Assembly: GCF_009659625.1 (NCBI RefSeq)
Contig: NZ_VOIW01000001.1
Span: 1 to 64,000 of the forward strand
Direction: 5' to 3'
From: Pseudomonas haemolytica
GTDB taxonomy: Bacteria > Pseudomonadota > Gammaproteobacteria > Pseudomonadales > Pseudomonadaceae
DNA length: 64,000 nt
The translations under genes were made by a program, and so were the position numbers. Shown here one piece after another: positions 8,994-16,988 of the stretch (positions within the stretch are counted from its first letter, which is position 1; every line of letters starts with the position of its first letter). The notes below the pieces were generated by a model. It was not told the origin of the DNA and made no database searches. It saw only the letters and a list, made by a program, of their open reading frames with translations.

Positions 8994-9779
8994 GTGCTTA
9001 TCGAGTCCCGACGTCGCGCTTACTTGACCGCCATGCAGGTGGTCAACTGGCTGCCCCGCACCGAACTGCCGTTTGCCGCGCCGTCGCGGCCGGAGTTGTT
9101 GCAGGCGCCTGAGCCCTATGAGGCGTTCGAGTCTTCGGGAGAAGAGGCGGCCGCGCCCGTGGTGGTGGTCAAACCCACTCCCGAAACGCGCCCGGCGGTC
9201 GAGCGGGCCAAGATCGACGTGCCACGCCCTTCGCCGGTGACCAAGGCGGCCAAGGTGGTCGAAGAAGCTGCGGTGGTGGTCAAGGCGCCGGTGGTACCGC
9301 CGCCACGCTTTGCCCTGCAATTGCTGCGGGCCGGGCGTTGTCTGTTGCTGGTGGAACTGCCCACTGGCGAGCGTTTCCAGTCCCGCGACCCAGCCTACCT
9401 GCTGCTCAAGGACATGCTGCGCGCCGCCGGCCTGCCCGACAGCCCGCAGATCATCGGTGAGCCGGTGCGCTGGCCTTTGCTGGTGCGCGGCACCATGGAC
9501 CAGGGCCCAGAGGCTGCACGGGATTTTGTCCAGGGGTTTGTCTCGGCGCGTCTGGAAGATGAACCCTGCGTGTGCCTGTGGCTGATCGGCCTGCCCGCCG
9601 TGCGGTTTGCCGGCGAAGCCAATGCCGAGGCCTGGTACCGCGAGCTGCAGGTCGACAGCCTGGGCTCGGTGTGGGCCCTGCCGGGCCTGGAATTATTAAT
9701 GGAAGAGCCACAGCGTAAGGCTGATGTCTGGCAAGCCATGCGCCGGCTGATGGCGCGCTGGAAAACAACTGATGAGTGA
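8994..9779 (+). CDS. holD: HolD-like DNA polymerase III psi subunit
   Basis: 261 residues from a GTG start; ATG 9033 is the alternative. An alanine/proline/valine-rich N-terminal half (about residues 20-105) resembles a flexible linker. The C-terminal half is the psi-like part, ending in a segment (LPGLELLMEEPQRKADVWQ) that lines up with the end of E. coli HolD (SPALTDLRANPTARAALWQ). HolD joins the chi subunit to the clamp loader. Placement next to rimI repeats the E. coli holD-rimI order, and in P. aeruginosa the psi gene is, from memory, PA4679 beside rimI. The protein is about twice the size of E. coli psi. Older annotation may call it hypothetical. Confidence 0.72.
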   Translation: MLIESRRRAYLTAMQVVNWLPRTELPFAAPSRPELLQAPEPYEAFESSGEEAAAPVVVVKPTPETRPAVERAKIDVPRPSPVTKAAKVVEEAAVVVKAPVVPPPRFALQLLRAGRCLLLVELPTGERFQSRDPAYLLLKDMLRAAGLPDSPQIIGEPVRWPLLVRGTMDQGPEAARDFVQGFVSARLEDEPCVCLWLIGLPAVRFAGEANAEAWYRELQVDSLGSVWALPGLELLMEEPQRKADVWQAMRRLMARWKTTDE

Positions 9780-10224
9780 GGCTTTATCCTTCCGCCCGAT
9801 GACCGAGGCCGACCTCGACGCCGTGCTGAAAATCGAATACGCGGCGTTCAGCCACCCCTGGACCCGTGGGATCTTTCTCGACGGGCTGGGCAAGTACCAG
9901 ATCTGGCTGATGTTCGAGGGCGAGCAGCAGGTGGGCCACGGGGTGGTACAGATCATTCTCGATGAAGCGCATTTGCTGAATATCACCGTCAAACCGGAAA
10001 ACCAGGGCCGCGGATTGGGCCTGGCGTTGCTGGAGCACCTGATGTCCCGCGCGTATGCGGCCAATGCCCGGGAGTGTTTCCTGGAAGTGCGTGACAGCAA
10101 TAGCGGGGCGTTCCGGCTGTATGAGCGCTATGGCTTCAATGAAATTGGCCGGCGTCGGGACTATTACCCGGCGGTTGGTGGTCGCGAAGATGCAGTCGTG
10201 ATGGCCTGCACGCTGGTCGACTAA
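9772..10224 (+). CDS. rimI: RimI, ribosomal protein S18-alanine N-acetyltransferase
   Basis: 150-residue GNAT acetyltransferase that acetylates the N-terminal alanine of ribosomal protein S18. The acetyl-CoA loop is seen as NQGRGLGLALLEHL (residues about 82-95), followed by FLEVRDSNSGAFRLYERYGFNEIGRRRDYYP, a stretch characteristic of RimI. Length is standard. It overlaps the end of holD by eight bases, so the two are co-transcribed. Confidence 0.94.
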   Translation: MSEALSFRPMTEADLDAVLKIEYAAFSHPWTRGIFLDGLGKYQIWLMFEGEQQVGHGVVQIILDEAHLLNITVKPENQGRGLGLALLEHLMSRAYAANARECFLEVRDSNSGAFRLYERYGFNEIGRRRDYYPAVGGREDAVVMACTLVD

Positions 10225-10236
10225 TTACACATCCAG

Positions 10237-10328
10237 ATGTGGGAGGGGGCTTGCTCCCGATAGCGGTGGGTCAGTGACTTACTTAAGTGCCTGACACACC
10301 GCCATCGGGAGCAAGCCCCCTCCCACAT
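10237..10328. repeat. REP inverted pair (REPIN-like hairpin)
   Basis: Two 32-base arms (10237-10268 and 10297-10328) are complementary except for one base and contain the GGGAGGGGGCTTGCTCCC core. They lie between the convergent rimI and the acidic-protein gene. The structure could end transcription from both sides, and REP pairs are also mobilised by RAYT transposases (family knowledge). Confidence 0.85.
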
Positions 10329-10344
10329 GTTGAACCGCGTTTTT

Positions 10345-10755
10345 TCAGCGGTTACGGTCTACAGGGTCAATATCGGCCAGTTCGGCCTCATCCAGGCCAT
10401 TGCCGCCGCCAATCTCATCCTCGTCCACAATGCTGAGGTCGAAGTCGGCAGGTTTGTCTTCCCCGGCCTCTCGCGCATCCCGTGCGCCATCCTCATGGAT
10501 CAGCGTCTCCGGGCTCATATCGTCATCAGTCGATTCATGATCAGCGGTCGAAGCCCCGGTCATCCCGGCTTCGCGCACCCGTTCGTCGGGCAGCAGGTGC
10601 TCGCGTTCGCGGCGCGGTATTTCATCGCCGATTTCCGCCGTGGGTTCTTCTTCGTCAAAATCCAGCTCGCGCATCGAGCCCATGCGGTCTTCGTTGTCAT
10701 CAATGGGTTCGGGCTGCGTAGCACCGTAGGGACGTCGTGAATCAGTCATGGCCAA
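10345..10755 (-). CDS. Acidic conserved Pseudomonas protein
   Basis: 136 residues, very rich in Asp and Glu, with no membrane segment or recognisable fold; it is likely disordered and cytoplasmic. It corresponds in position to P. aeruginosa PA4677, between rimI and a carbonic anhydrase gene. Homologues are sometimes labelled 'serine kinase/phosphatase', but I see no kinase or phosphatase motif and would not use that name. Repeated patterns such as DEDE and EEEP suggest a charged linker or binding tail. Function unknown. Confidence 0.75.
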   Translation of the reverse strand: MAMTDSRRPYGATQPEPIDDNEDRMGSMRELDFDEEEPTAEIGDEIPRREREHLLPDERVREAGMTGASTADHESTDDDMSPETLIHEDGARDAREAGEDKPADFDLSIVDEDEIGGGNGLDEAELADIDPVDRNR

Positions 10756-10888
10756 TCCTCATACTGTGGGGCTTATAGTGTGTGGACAGGCTGGGCTCCC
10801 CAAAGATTCAAGCTAATTTGCGCGTGGCGTGACCTGGACGATGGGTTGTCAGTCACAAAACTGCGCATCATTCCTGAGGCTTTCCCTG

Positions 10889-11533
10889 ATGAACGAACTA
10901 CAAGACCTGCTTGATAACAACGAACGCTGGGCGGATGCGATCAAACAGGAAGATCCCGAATTCTTCGCCAAGCTCGCCCGCCAGCAGACCCCGGAGTACC
11001 TGTGGATCGGCTGTTCCGATGCCCGTGTACCCGCCAATGAGATCGTCGGCATGCTGCCCGGCGATCTGTTCGTGCACCGCAATGTGGCCAATGTGGTGCT
11101 GCACACCGACCTCAATTGCCTGTCGGTGATCCAGTACGCGGTGGACGTGCTCAAGGTCAAACACATCCTCGTCACCGGCCACTACGGCTGTGGCGGCGTG
11201 CGTGCGTCGATGCAGGACCGCCAGTTCGGCCTGATCGACGGCTGGCTGCGCACTATCCGCGATCTCTACTACGAGAACCGCGACCTGCTGGCCCAATTGC
11301 CCACTGAAGAAGAACGCGTCGATCGCCTGTGCGAACTCAACGTGATCCAGCAGGTGGCCAACGTAGGCCATACCAGCATTGTGCAGAACGCCTGGCACCG
11401 CGGGCAGAGCCTGTCGATCCACGGCTGCATCTATGGCATCAAGGATGGCCGCTGGAAGAGCTTGAACACCACCATCAGTGGCTTCGAGCAATTGCCGCCG
11501 CAGTACCGCCTGCGTCCGTTGGGTGAAGCCTAA
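10889..11533 (+). CDS. can: Beta-class carbonic anhydrase
   Basis: 214-residue beta-carbonic anhydrase interconverting CO2 and bicarbonate in the cytoplasm. The zinc ligands and catalytic dyad are at the classical positions: C42, D44, R46 in GCSDARVPAN, and H98, C101 in GHYGCGG. The start at 10889 has GAGG nine bases upstream; the longer in-frame extension to 10829 lacks family similarity. It likely corresponds to PA4676. It is convergent with the SET-domain gene, overlapping its stop by four bases. Confidence 0.94.
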   Translation: MNELQDLLDNNERWADAIKQEDPEFFAKLARQQTPEYLWIGCSDARVPANEIVGMLPGDLFVHRNVANVVLHTDLNCLSVIQYAVDVLKVKHILVTGHYGCGGVRASMQDRQFGLIDGWLRTIRDLYYENRDLLAQLPTEEERVDRLCELNVIQQVANVGHTSIVQNAWHRGQSLSIHGCIYGIKDGRWKSLNTTISGFEQLPPQYRLRPLGEA

Positions 11534-12054
11534 GGCCGCTTGTGCTCGCGCCACCACGCCATGAAGGCCTGGCCTTCGGCGTTCAGTGGTTCCTTGCTGC
11601 CGGTGATCCAACCCCGGCAGTTCAGCTCGCCGCACTGGCAAGCGAACTGCCGGGCCAGCGCGTCTTCGGTCGTGGCGTAATCGAGCGTCAGCAGGCTGCC
11701 GGCGGGGATGGCTTGTACCGTCCATAGCTCCAGATATGTAGCGTCCAAGAACACGTTCGGGTTGCACGAGTGCTGTAACAGGCCGCAGAACCAACCATCG
11801 TACAAGTGGATGCGCGGAGACAGCTGCAGCGTGTGCGGGCGTCGCTCGCTGACGGCATAGCCAGATACCTGCGCAATGCGCACGCGGTTGTCAAAAGCGA
11901 TCCGCGCTATGACTCCGGTCGTCATCCCATGCGCGTCTTGCTGGACCTGGAAGTGCTCGGTCGAAGGGTAACCCTGTTCCACGAGTAGCGTCTTGAAGGG
12001 ATAGAGGCAGGCACTCACCGCGGTCTTAGCCTTATCCATGGCTTGAGTTTTCAT
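11530..12054 (-). CDS. SET-domain protein
   Basis: 174 residues from ATG 12054, which has AGGAG upstream; the longer reading to 12129 is less likely. A compact SET fold is visible: the HSCNPNVF motif (residues 95-102), PAGSLLTLDYATTE with the conserved Tyr (about 126), and a post-SET zinc cluster FACQCGELNCRGW (C139, C141, C146). SET proteins methylate protein lysines with S-adenosylmethionine. The substrate here is unknown; bacterial members are scattered and often horizontally acquired. It is transcribed away from a 24-bp palindrome lying 100 bases upstream. Confidence 0.8.
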   Translation of the reverse strand: MKTQAMDKAKTAVSACLYPFKTLLVEQGYPSTEHFQVQQDAHGMTTGVIARIAFDNRVRIAQVSGYAVSERRPHTLQLSPRIHLYDGWFCGLLQHSCNPNVFLDATYLELWTVQAIPAGSLLTLDYATTEDALARQFACQCGELNCRGWITGSKEPLNAEGQAFMAWWREHKRP

Positions 12055-12153
12055 CACTCTCCTGAGTTGGGCTGCATGGACCTGCGGGTTGTCTGACTGC
12101 GAGCCTTGCAGCAAATGGGCGCGGCCCAAGAGTCGCCGAAGTCGGAGCCTATA

Positions 12154-12177
12154 TCTACTGTCAAACTTGACAGTAGA
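12154..12177. promoter_or_regulatory. 24-bp perfect palindrome upstream of the SET gene
   Basis: Arms TCTACTGTCAA and TTGACAGTAGA are perfect inverted copies separated by AC. No T-run follows on either strand, so a terminator is unlikely. It lies about 100 bases before the SET-domain start and just after the stop of the exported-protein gene, as an operator would. The cognate regulator is not identified. Confidence 0.45.
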
Positions 12178-12192
12178 GACGGTTTATTCGTG

Positions 12193-13362
12193 TCAAAGCA
12201 CAGGCGGCAGAGCAGTGGGGGCGGGCGGGGCACTTCTCAGCTGTTTCAACTGCGCCTTGATGGGCGGGGTGGCGCATTTGGCGTTAGCCTGCTCCGGGGG
12301 CAGGTTGCGCACCGAGGTGTAGAACAACGCACAGGTCTGCTCTTTACGCGTGACCTGCCAGGTGTTCAGGCAGGCCTTGAGCAATACATTGGCGTCGCTG
12401 GCGGGTTTCTGGCCCATACCGGCTTGCCAGCAGGCCGCGCTCAAATCCTGCCCCATCACTTTCAACCCGGCCTCGTCGGCTTTTTGCTCATCGCCGTCAT
12501 AGCTTGCCGGGTCAGCCGCGTACCAGATGTAGCTGGGGTGGTTGGCGCCCAGCACTGACACGGTTCTGCCCGCGGCCGGGCTTATCTGCGCCAGTTCCAG
12601 CACGCCCACGCTCTGGCCGTATTGTTGCTTGATCCAACTGCGTACCGGCGCGCCGAACGCCATCATCGGCAGTGAACCGTTGGCATGCAGGCTCAGTTCC
12701 TTGACCATGCGGGTCTGGTAGTCAGTGAAGTAGCTATAGACGGTTTGCAGGTCTTTCCCTGCATTGGACGGCGCGGCGATGGGCGCGATATCGATGATGG
12801 TTTGATACGCCGGTGTTTCGCTGGCTGGTATGCCGTTGTCGGTGAGCAACGCTGCCCAACGGTCGGTGGTGGCTGACTCCAGGTAGTCCTGGGCCTGGGT
12901 GAGCGAGTAATCCGGTGGAAAGTGCAGCAATTCGACGCTCTTGCGGTTCTCCAGTGCCATGCCCAGCGGCAGGAACAGGTACCAGTTATACGCCCACTTG
13001 CCGTCGCTGTTGAGCTGGCTGGCGCCCTGGTAAGCCAGGTCGGCGGTGTTGAGCAAGGTGATCAACGATTGGCCGTAGGTGTCCGGTACGCCACTGAAGG
13101 TCGCCGCGACCTGGCCGTCGCGGGTCTTAACACTGACCTTGGCCCGGCTGTAACCATCACGCTGCAGGCTCTGGTTCAGGTAATGCTCGGCGGTTTGCTC
13201 CAGCGTCCATGGGCGAAAACAGATCACGTTGCAGTTATTGGGAAACGCGAACAACTGGGTGACACGCTGCGTGCTGCCCAATGGCACTTCGATGTCGGCC
13301 TGTACGACCGCACTCGCCAGCAGTGCGGCCAGGGTGAAGGACAGCCTGGTCGGTTTAAACAT
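12193..13362 (-). CDS. Uncharacterised exported protein
   Basis: 389 residues from ATG 13362, which has AAGGA seven bases upstream. A clear Sec signal peptide (MFKPTRLSFTLAALLASAVVQA, cleavage after residue 22) precedes a soluble domain. It has paired cysteines (NNCNVICF, near residues 43-47) and several later Cys residues, consistent with periplasmic disulfides. A proline-rich tail ends the protein. I recognise no family. The size, cysteines and signal vaguely recall exported proteins of conjugative elements, but no other transfer genes are present. It follows the phosphoesterase gene in the same direction with a 120-base gap. Confidence 0.7.
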   Translation of the reverse strand: MFKPTRLSFTLAALLASAVVQADIEVPLGSTQRVTQLFAFPNNCNVICFRPWTLEQTAEHYLNQSLQRDGYSRAKVSVKTRDGQVAATFSGVPDTYGQSLITLLNTADLAYQGASQLNSDGKWAYNWYLFLPLGMALENRKSVELLHFPPDYSLTQAQDYLESATTDRWAALLTDNGIPASETPAYQTIIDIAPIAAPSNAGKDLQTVYSYFTDYQTRMVKELSLHANGSLPMMAFGAPVRSWIKQQYGQSVGVLELAQISPAAGRTVSVLGANHPSYIWYAADPASYDGDEQKADEAGLKVMGQDLSAACWQAGMGQKPASDANVLLKACLNTWQVTRKEQTCALFYTSVRNLPPEQANAKCATPPIKAQLKQLRSAPPAPTALPPVL

Positions 13363-13482
13363 AGTTGGTTCCTTGTCAGCGAAGCCCGTCTGCGCGGGAT
13401 AAAAGCCCACCTGCACACAGTAGCGGCTGGCCAGGAAAACCGCGTGTTAAATCGCCAGGCATGTCGTTATTGGATAAGCCTC

Positions 13483-15183
13483 CTACAGGTTGAACTGCAA
13501 GGCGTTGCTCAGATCGCCCATGGGCTTCTGGCCGCGGGAAATCATCGCGTCATCGCGCTGCTTGAGGCCGTCCAGGGTCTCCAACTGGAACACCCGGGTG
13601 ATCAACCGCAGGATCGATGCGGTGTCGTACACCGTATGGTCAACGGTGCCTTTGCGTGCGAACGGCGACACCACCAGGGCCGGGATCCGCGTGCCCGGGC
13701 CCCAGCGATCGCCTTTGGGCGGTGCAACGTGGTCCCACCAACCGCCGTTTTCATCGACGGTGACCACCACCACCATGTTTTTCCACTGCGGGCTTTCTTG
13801 CAGCACCTTCAAGGCGCGGGCGATATGGCGGTCGCCCGAGGCCACATCGGCGTAACCGGCGTGCATGTTCAGGTTGCCCTGAGGTTTGTAGAAACTCACC
13901 GCAGGCAGCTTGCCGGCCTGGGCGTCGGCGAAAAACTTGTTGGTGGTCGACTCATCGCCCAGGCCGCCATCGCGCAGGCGCTTATCACGCTCCACACGGT
14001 TTTGCGGCCCTTGCTGCTTGAAGTAGTTGAACGGCTGGTGGTGGTACTGGAAGTTCGGAATCTTGGGGATACCGCCGGAGTCCTTGAACTGCTCCAGGGT
14101 GGCTTGCCACGCGCCGGCGTACCAGGCCCAGTCGATGTTCTTTTTCGACAGCTTGTCGCCAATATGTTCGTGGGTTTGCGGCACCAGTACGTTGGGCAGG
14201 TCCGGTTTGGAATAATCCGGGTTTTCTGGGTCGCGAATCCAGGTGGGCCAATAAGGTGGGGCCAGGGTGTTCACGCCGTAACCATCCGGCGTCAGCGCGC
14301 TAGGCCCGAACTGCGGCGGGCCGGTCATGGCGCTGGCCGGCGACTTGTCCAAAGGCTTGAGGCGTGTGTCGGTGGGGTCATCGCTTTGCAGCGTGGCGAT
14401 CTGCGCCTTGGCCACCGACTGCGCGGCATTGGGATAAAACGGCGCCGTGGCGCTGATCAAGTAATGGTGATTAAGGAACGAACCACCAAATGCGCCCTGG
14501 AAAAAGTTATCGCAGAGCACAAACTCGTTGGCCACGTCCCACAGGCGCAGGGAATAACGGCTCTGGGCGTAATGGCCCATCACCAGGCCACCGGAGTCAC
14601 CCCAGGCGACAAACCCATCGTTCTTGCCGCCGTTGATCTGCATCTGGTTCTGGTAAAACACGTGCCACAGGTCGCGGGTCACCAGGCTCAGCGGCAGGTC
14701 TTCGGCATTTGGGCCCTTGAGTGCGAACGGTGCGTTGGGCAGGTTCTGCTGGAATTGCACCTCGCTGGGGTAGGTCACCCCATCCACGGTTTGCGGGCCG
14801 ACCTGCAACACACCGCCCCAGGTCGGAGGCAGGCTGGTCATTACGCTGCCGTCGCGGTCGCGCTGCTGGGCGTCAGTGGCGGTTAAGGCTGACAGGGGTT
14901 TCTCCAACCCGGGGAAATCGGCGAACAGATTATTGAAGCTGCGGTTCTCGGCATAGATCACCACCACGGTCTTCACCTGGTCGTGCAACGCCTTGTCCAG
15001 TTCCTGCGGCGTGAGCGGCCGCGCCACCGGTGGGCTCGGTGCTTCGCTGGTATTGCCGCAGGCACTCAAGGTCGCACCGACCCCCAACACCGCCGCCCCG
15101 CCGAGGAAGCGCCGGCGGCTGGTGTCTACCGGCGGTTGGATGGCGGAATCGGGGGCGGGGCGGTCTTCGTGCTCGTCACTCAT
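13483..15183 (-). CDS. Tat-exported phosphoesterase (phospholipase C/acid phosphatase family) lipoprotein
   Basis: 566 residues from ATG 15183. The N-terminus has a twin-arginine signal (SRRRFLGG, residues 22-29) directly followed by a lipobox (LSAC, Cys42), so it is probably a Tat-exported lipoprotein. The body matches the phosphoesterase family of bacterial phospholipase C and AcpA acid phosphatases: VVIYAENRSFNNLFADFPG for the N-terminal metal site, FNHHYLISATAP-like SFLNHHYLI, and the C-terminal VVVVTVDENGGWWDHVAPP and FARKGTVDHTVYDTASILRLI. It probably releases phosphate from phosphoesters in the periplasm. Substrate unknown. Confidence 0.85.
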   Translation of the reverse strand: MSDEHEDRPAPDSAIQPPVDTSRRRFLGGAAVLGVGATLSACGNTSEAPSPPVARPLTPQELDKALHDQVKTVVVIYAENRSFNNLFADFPGLEKPLSALTATDAQQRDRDGSVMTSLPPTWGGVLQVGPQTVDGVTYPSEVQFQQNLPNAPFALKGPNAEDLPLSLVTRDLWHVFYQNQMQINGGKNDGFVAWGDSGGLVMGHYAQSRYSLRLWDVANEFVLCDNFFQGAFGGSFLNHHYLISATAPFYPNAAQSVAKAQIATLQSDDPTDTRLKPLDKSPASAMTGPPQFGPSALTPDGYGVNTLAPPYWPTWIRDPENPDYSKPDLPNVLVPQTHEHIGDKLSKKNIDWAWYAGAWQATLEQFKDSGGIPKIPNFQYHHQPFNYFKQQGPQNRVERDKRLRDGGLGDESTTNKFFADAQAGKLPAVSFYKPQGNLNMHAGYADVASGDRHIARALKVLQESPQWKNMVVVVTVDENGGWWDHVAPPKGDRWGPGTRIPALVVSPFARKGTVDHTVYDTASILRLITRVFQLETLDGLKQRDDAMISRGQKPMGDLSNALQFNL

Positions 15184-15284
15184 TGCGGAGGAGTCCTTGG
15201 CGAGATGTTGCAAGATATTTCGCAGGACGGTAGCAATGGAATGTGACGGAACGAAGACAGGCCTGAGGGCGCTACAAAACAAAC

Positions 15285-15374
15285 TGTGGGAGCGGGCTTG
15301 CTCGCGAATGCGGTGGATCAGTTAATGAATCCGTTGACTGACAGTCCGCATTCGCGAGCAAGCCCGCTCCCACA
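15285..15374. repeat. REP inverted pair
   Basis: Perfect 29-base arms (15285-15313 and 15346-15374) built on TGTGGGAGCGGGCTTGCTCG, separated by 32 bases. It lies between the atoE-like gene stop and the phosphoesterase start. This is a different REP subtype from the pair near 10.3 kb. Confidence 0.85.
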
Positions 15375-15383
15375 CTGACCGCG

Positions 15384-16802
15384 TTATGGCATAACCGGCG
15401 GCAAATAAGCCAACGTCGTCCCCAACGCCCACAACAAAAACAACACCAGCGGCGTGTGCACCAGCAACTGCACAAACGAGAACCCGATCAAATCCCGTGC
15501 CTTCAACCCCAACACGCCCAGCAGCGGCAGCATATAGAACGGGTTGATCAGGTTCGGCAGCGCCTCGGCCGCGTTGTAGATCTGCACCGCCCAGCCCAGG
15601 TGGTATTGCAGGTCATTGGCCACTTGCATCACGTAGGGCGCTTCGATGATCCACTTGCCGCCACCCGATGGGATGAAGAAACCCAGCACCGCCGAGTACA
15701 CACCCATCAGCAGCGCGTAAGTGTCGTGGGAAGCGATGGAGGTGAAGAACGTCGAGATATGGTGCGCCAGGGTCTGGCCGTCGCCGCCCTTGACCACGGT
15801 CATCAACGCCGCAATCGAGCCGTACAGCGGGAACTGGATCAGCACGCCGGTGGTGGTCGGCACGGCACGGGCCACCGCATCGAGGAAGCTGCGCGGGCGC
15901 CAGTGCAGCAGGGCGCCGACCATGATGAACAGGAAGTTATAGGTGTTGAGCCCCGAAATGGCGCTGATCGCCGGCTTGGTCGAGAACTCATGGAACAGCC
16001 AGCCGGCCGCCAGCAATGCCAGCAAAATCGTCAGTAACGGGCTGTGTTCCAGCCATTCACCTGGGCGCGCCGGTGGTTGCGGCTTGGGCAGGTTGAAGGC
16101 CGGGTCGACGCCACAGGCCTTGGCATCACGGGCGCTGTTGGGGCCGGGCGCGGTGGCGTAGGCGATGATCAGCGACACCACGATCAGCGCCAGCAACAGT
16201 ACGCCGGATTGCCACAGGAAGATGGTCTCGGTGAATGGGATCATCCCGGTGATCGACAGGATCGACGGCGGCAAGCTGGCCGGGTTGGCCTGCAACTGCG
16301 CGGCCGACGACGACAGCCCCAGCGCCCAGACGGCACCCAGGCCCAGGTACGCCGCAGCGCCGGCGGCGCGGTAGTCCATGCGTAGATCCGTGCGGCGGGC
16401 CAGCGCCCGCACCAGCAAACCGCCGAACACCAGGGACAGGCCCCAGTTAAGCAACGAAGCCACCATGGAGATCAACGCGACCCAGGCCACCGCCGAGCGG
16501 CCATTCTTGGGGATGCGTGCCAGGCGGTCGATCAACTTCACCGCGGGCGGGGAGCTGGCGACCACATAACCACCGATCACCACAAAAGCCATCTGCATGG
16601 TGAACGGGATCAGGCTCCAGAACCCGTCGCCAAACGCCTTGGCCGCTTCGGCCGGCGCGGCGCCCATGCCCAGGGTCGCCACGGCGACGATGATCACGGC
16701 GAGGGCGGCGAACACCCAGGAGTCCGGAAACCAGCGCTCTGCAAAGTTGGAGCAACGCAGCGCAAACCGGGCATAGCGGCTGTCTTCGATAGCATCGGCC
16801 AT
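15384..16802 (-). CDS. AtoE-family short-chain fatty acid transporter
   Basis: 472-residue membrane protein with about a dozen hydrophobic segments. It matches the AtoE/SCFA transporter family, named for E. coli AtoE: early FAERWFPDSWVFAALAVI, a central region with TGLIQFPLYGSIA-like GVLIQFPLYGSIAALM, and the signature FFIPSGGGKWIIEAPYVM near the C-terminus. The predicted role is uptake of short-chain fatty acids such as butyrate or acetoacetate. No ato thiolase or transferase genes accompany it, so the substrate is uncertain. Divergent from the MFS gene. Confidence 0.88.
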   Translation of the reverse strand: MADAIEDSRYARFALRCSNFAERWFPDSWVFAALAVIIVAVATLGMGAAPAEAAKAFGDGFWSLIPFTMQMAFVVIGGYVVASSPPAVKLIDRLARIPKNGRSAVAWVALISMVASLLNWGLSLVFGGLLVRALARRTDLRMDYRAAGAAAYLGLGAVWALGLSSSAAQLQANPASLPPSILSITGMIPFTETIFLWQSGVLLLALIVVSLIIAYATAPGPNSARDAKACGVDPAFNLPKPQPPARPGEWLEHSPLLTILLALLAAGWLFHEFSTKPAISAISGLNTYNFLFIMVGALLHWRPRSFLDAVARAVPTTTGVLIQFPLYGSIAALMTVVKGGDGQTLAHHISTFFTSIASHDTYALLMGVYSAVLGFFIPSGGGKWIIEAPYVMQVANDLQYHLGWAVQIYNAAEALPNLINPFYMLPLLGVLGLKARDLIGFSFVQLLVHTPLVLFLLWALGTTLAYLPPVMP

Positions 16803-16988
16803 GAAGCTTTCCTCTTGTATTTATTATGGGTTTTGGCAGTTTTACGGGATATTCCTCTACACCCATTGATTTGGGAATCCAGTTATCTTCAACGATCGAT
16901 GAGTAAAACAAATATATCCGTCGCGATTGCCATCACTGGGCTCAGCTCATAACCTGCACGCCATTTTGTTTGCCTGCCGAGCCTGCAC

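Noticed and set aside
12193..13362. Conjugative-element protein
   Set aside because: The exported Cys-containing protein superficially recalls some element-coded proteins, but no transfer gene is nearby and no signature matched.
12922..14886. A 654-codon plus-strand frame
   Set aside because: It is antisense to two well supported minus-strand genes, with His/Gln/Arg-heavy composition typical of a mirrored GC-rich frame.
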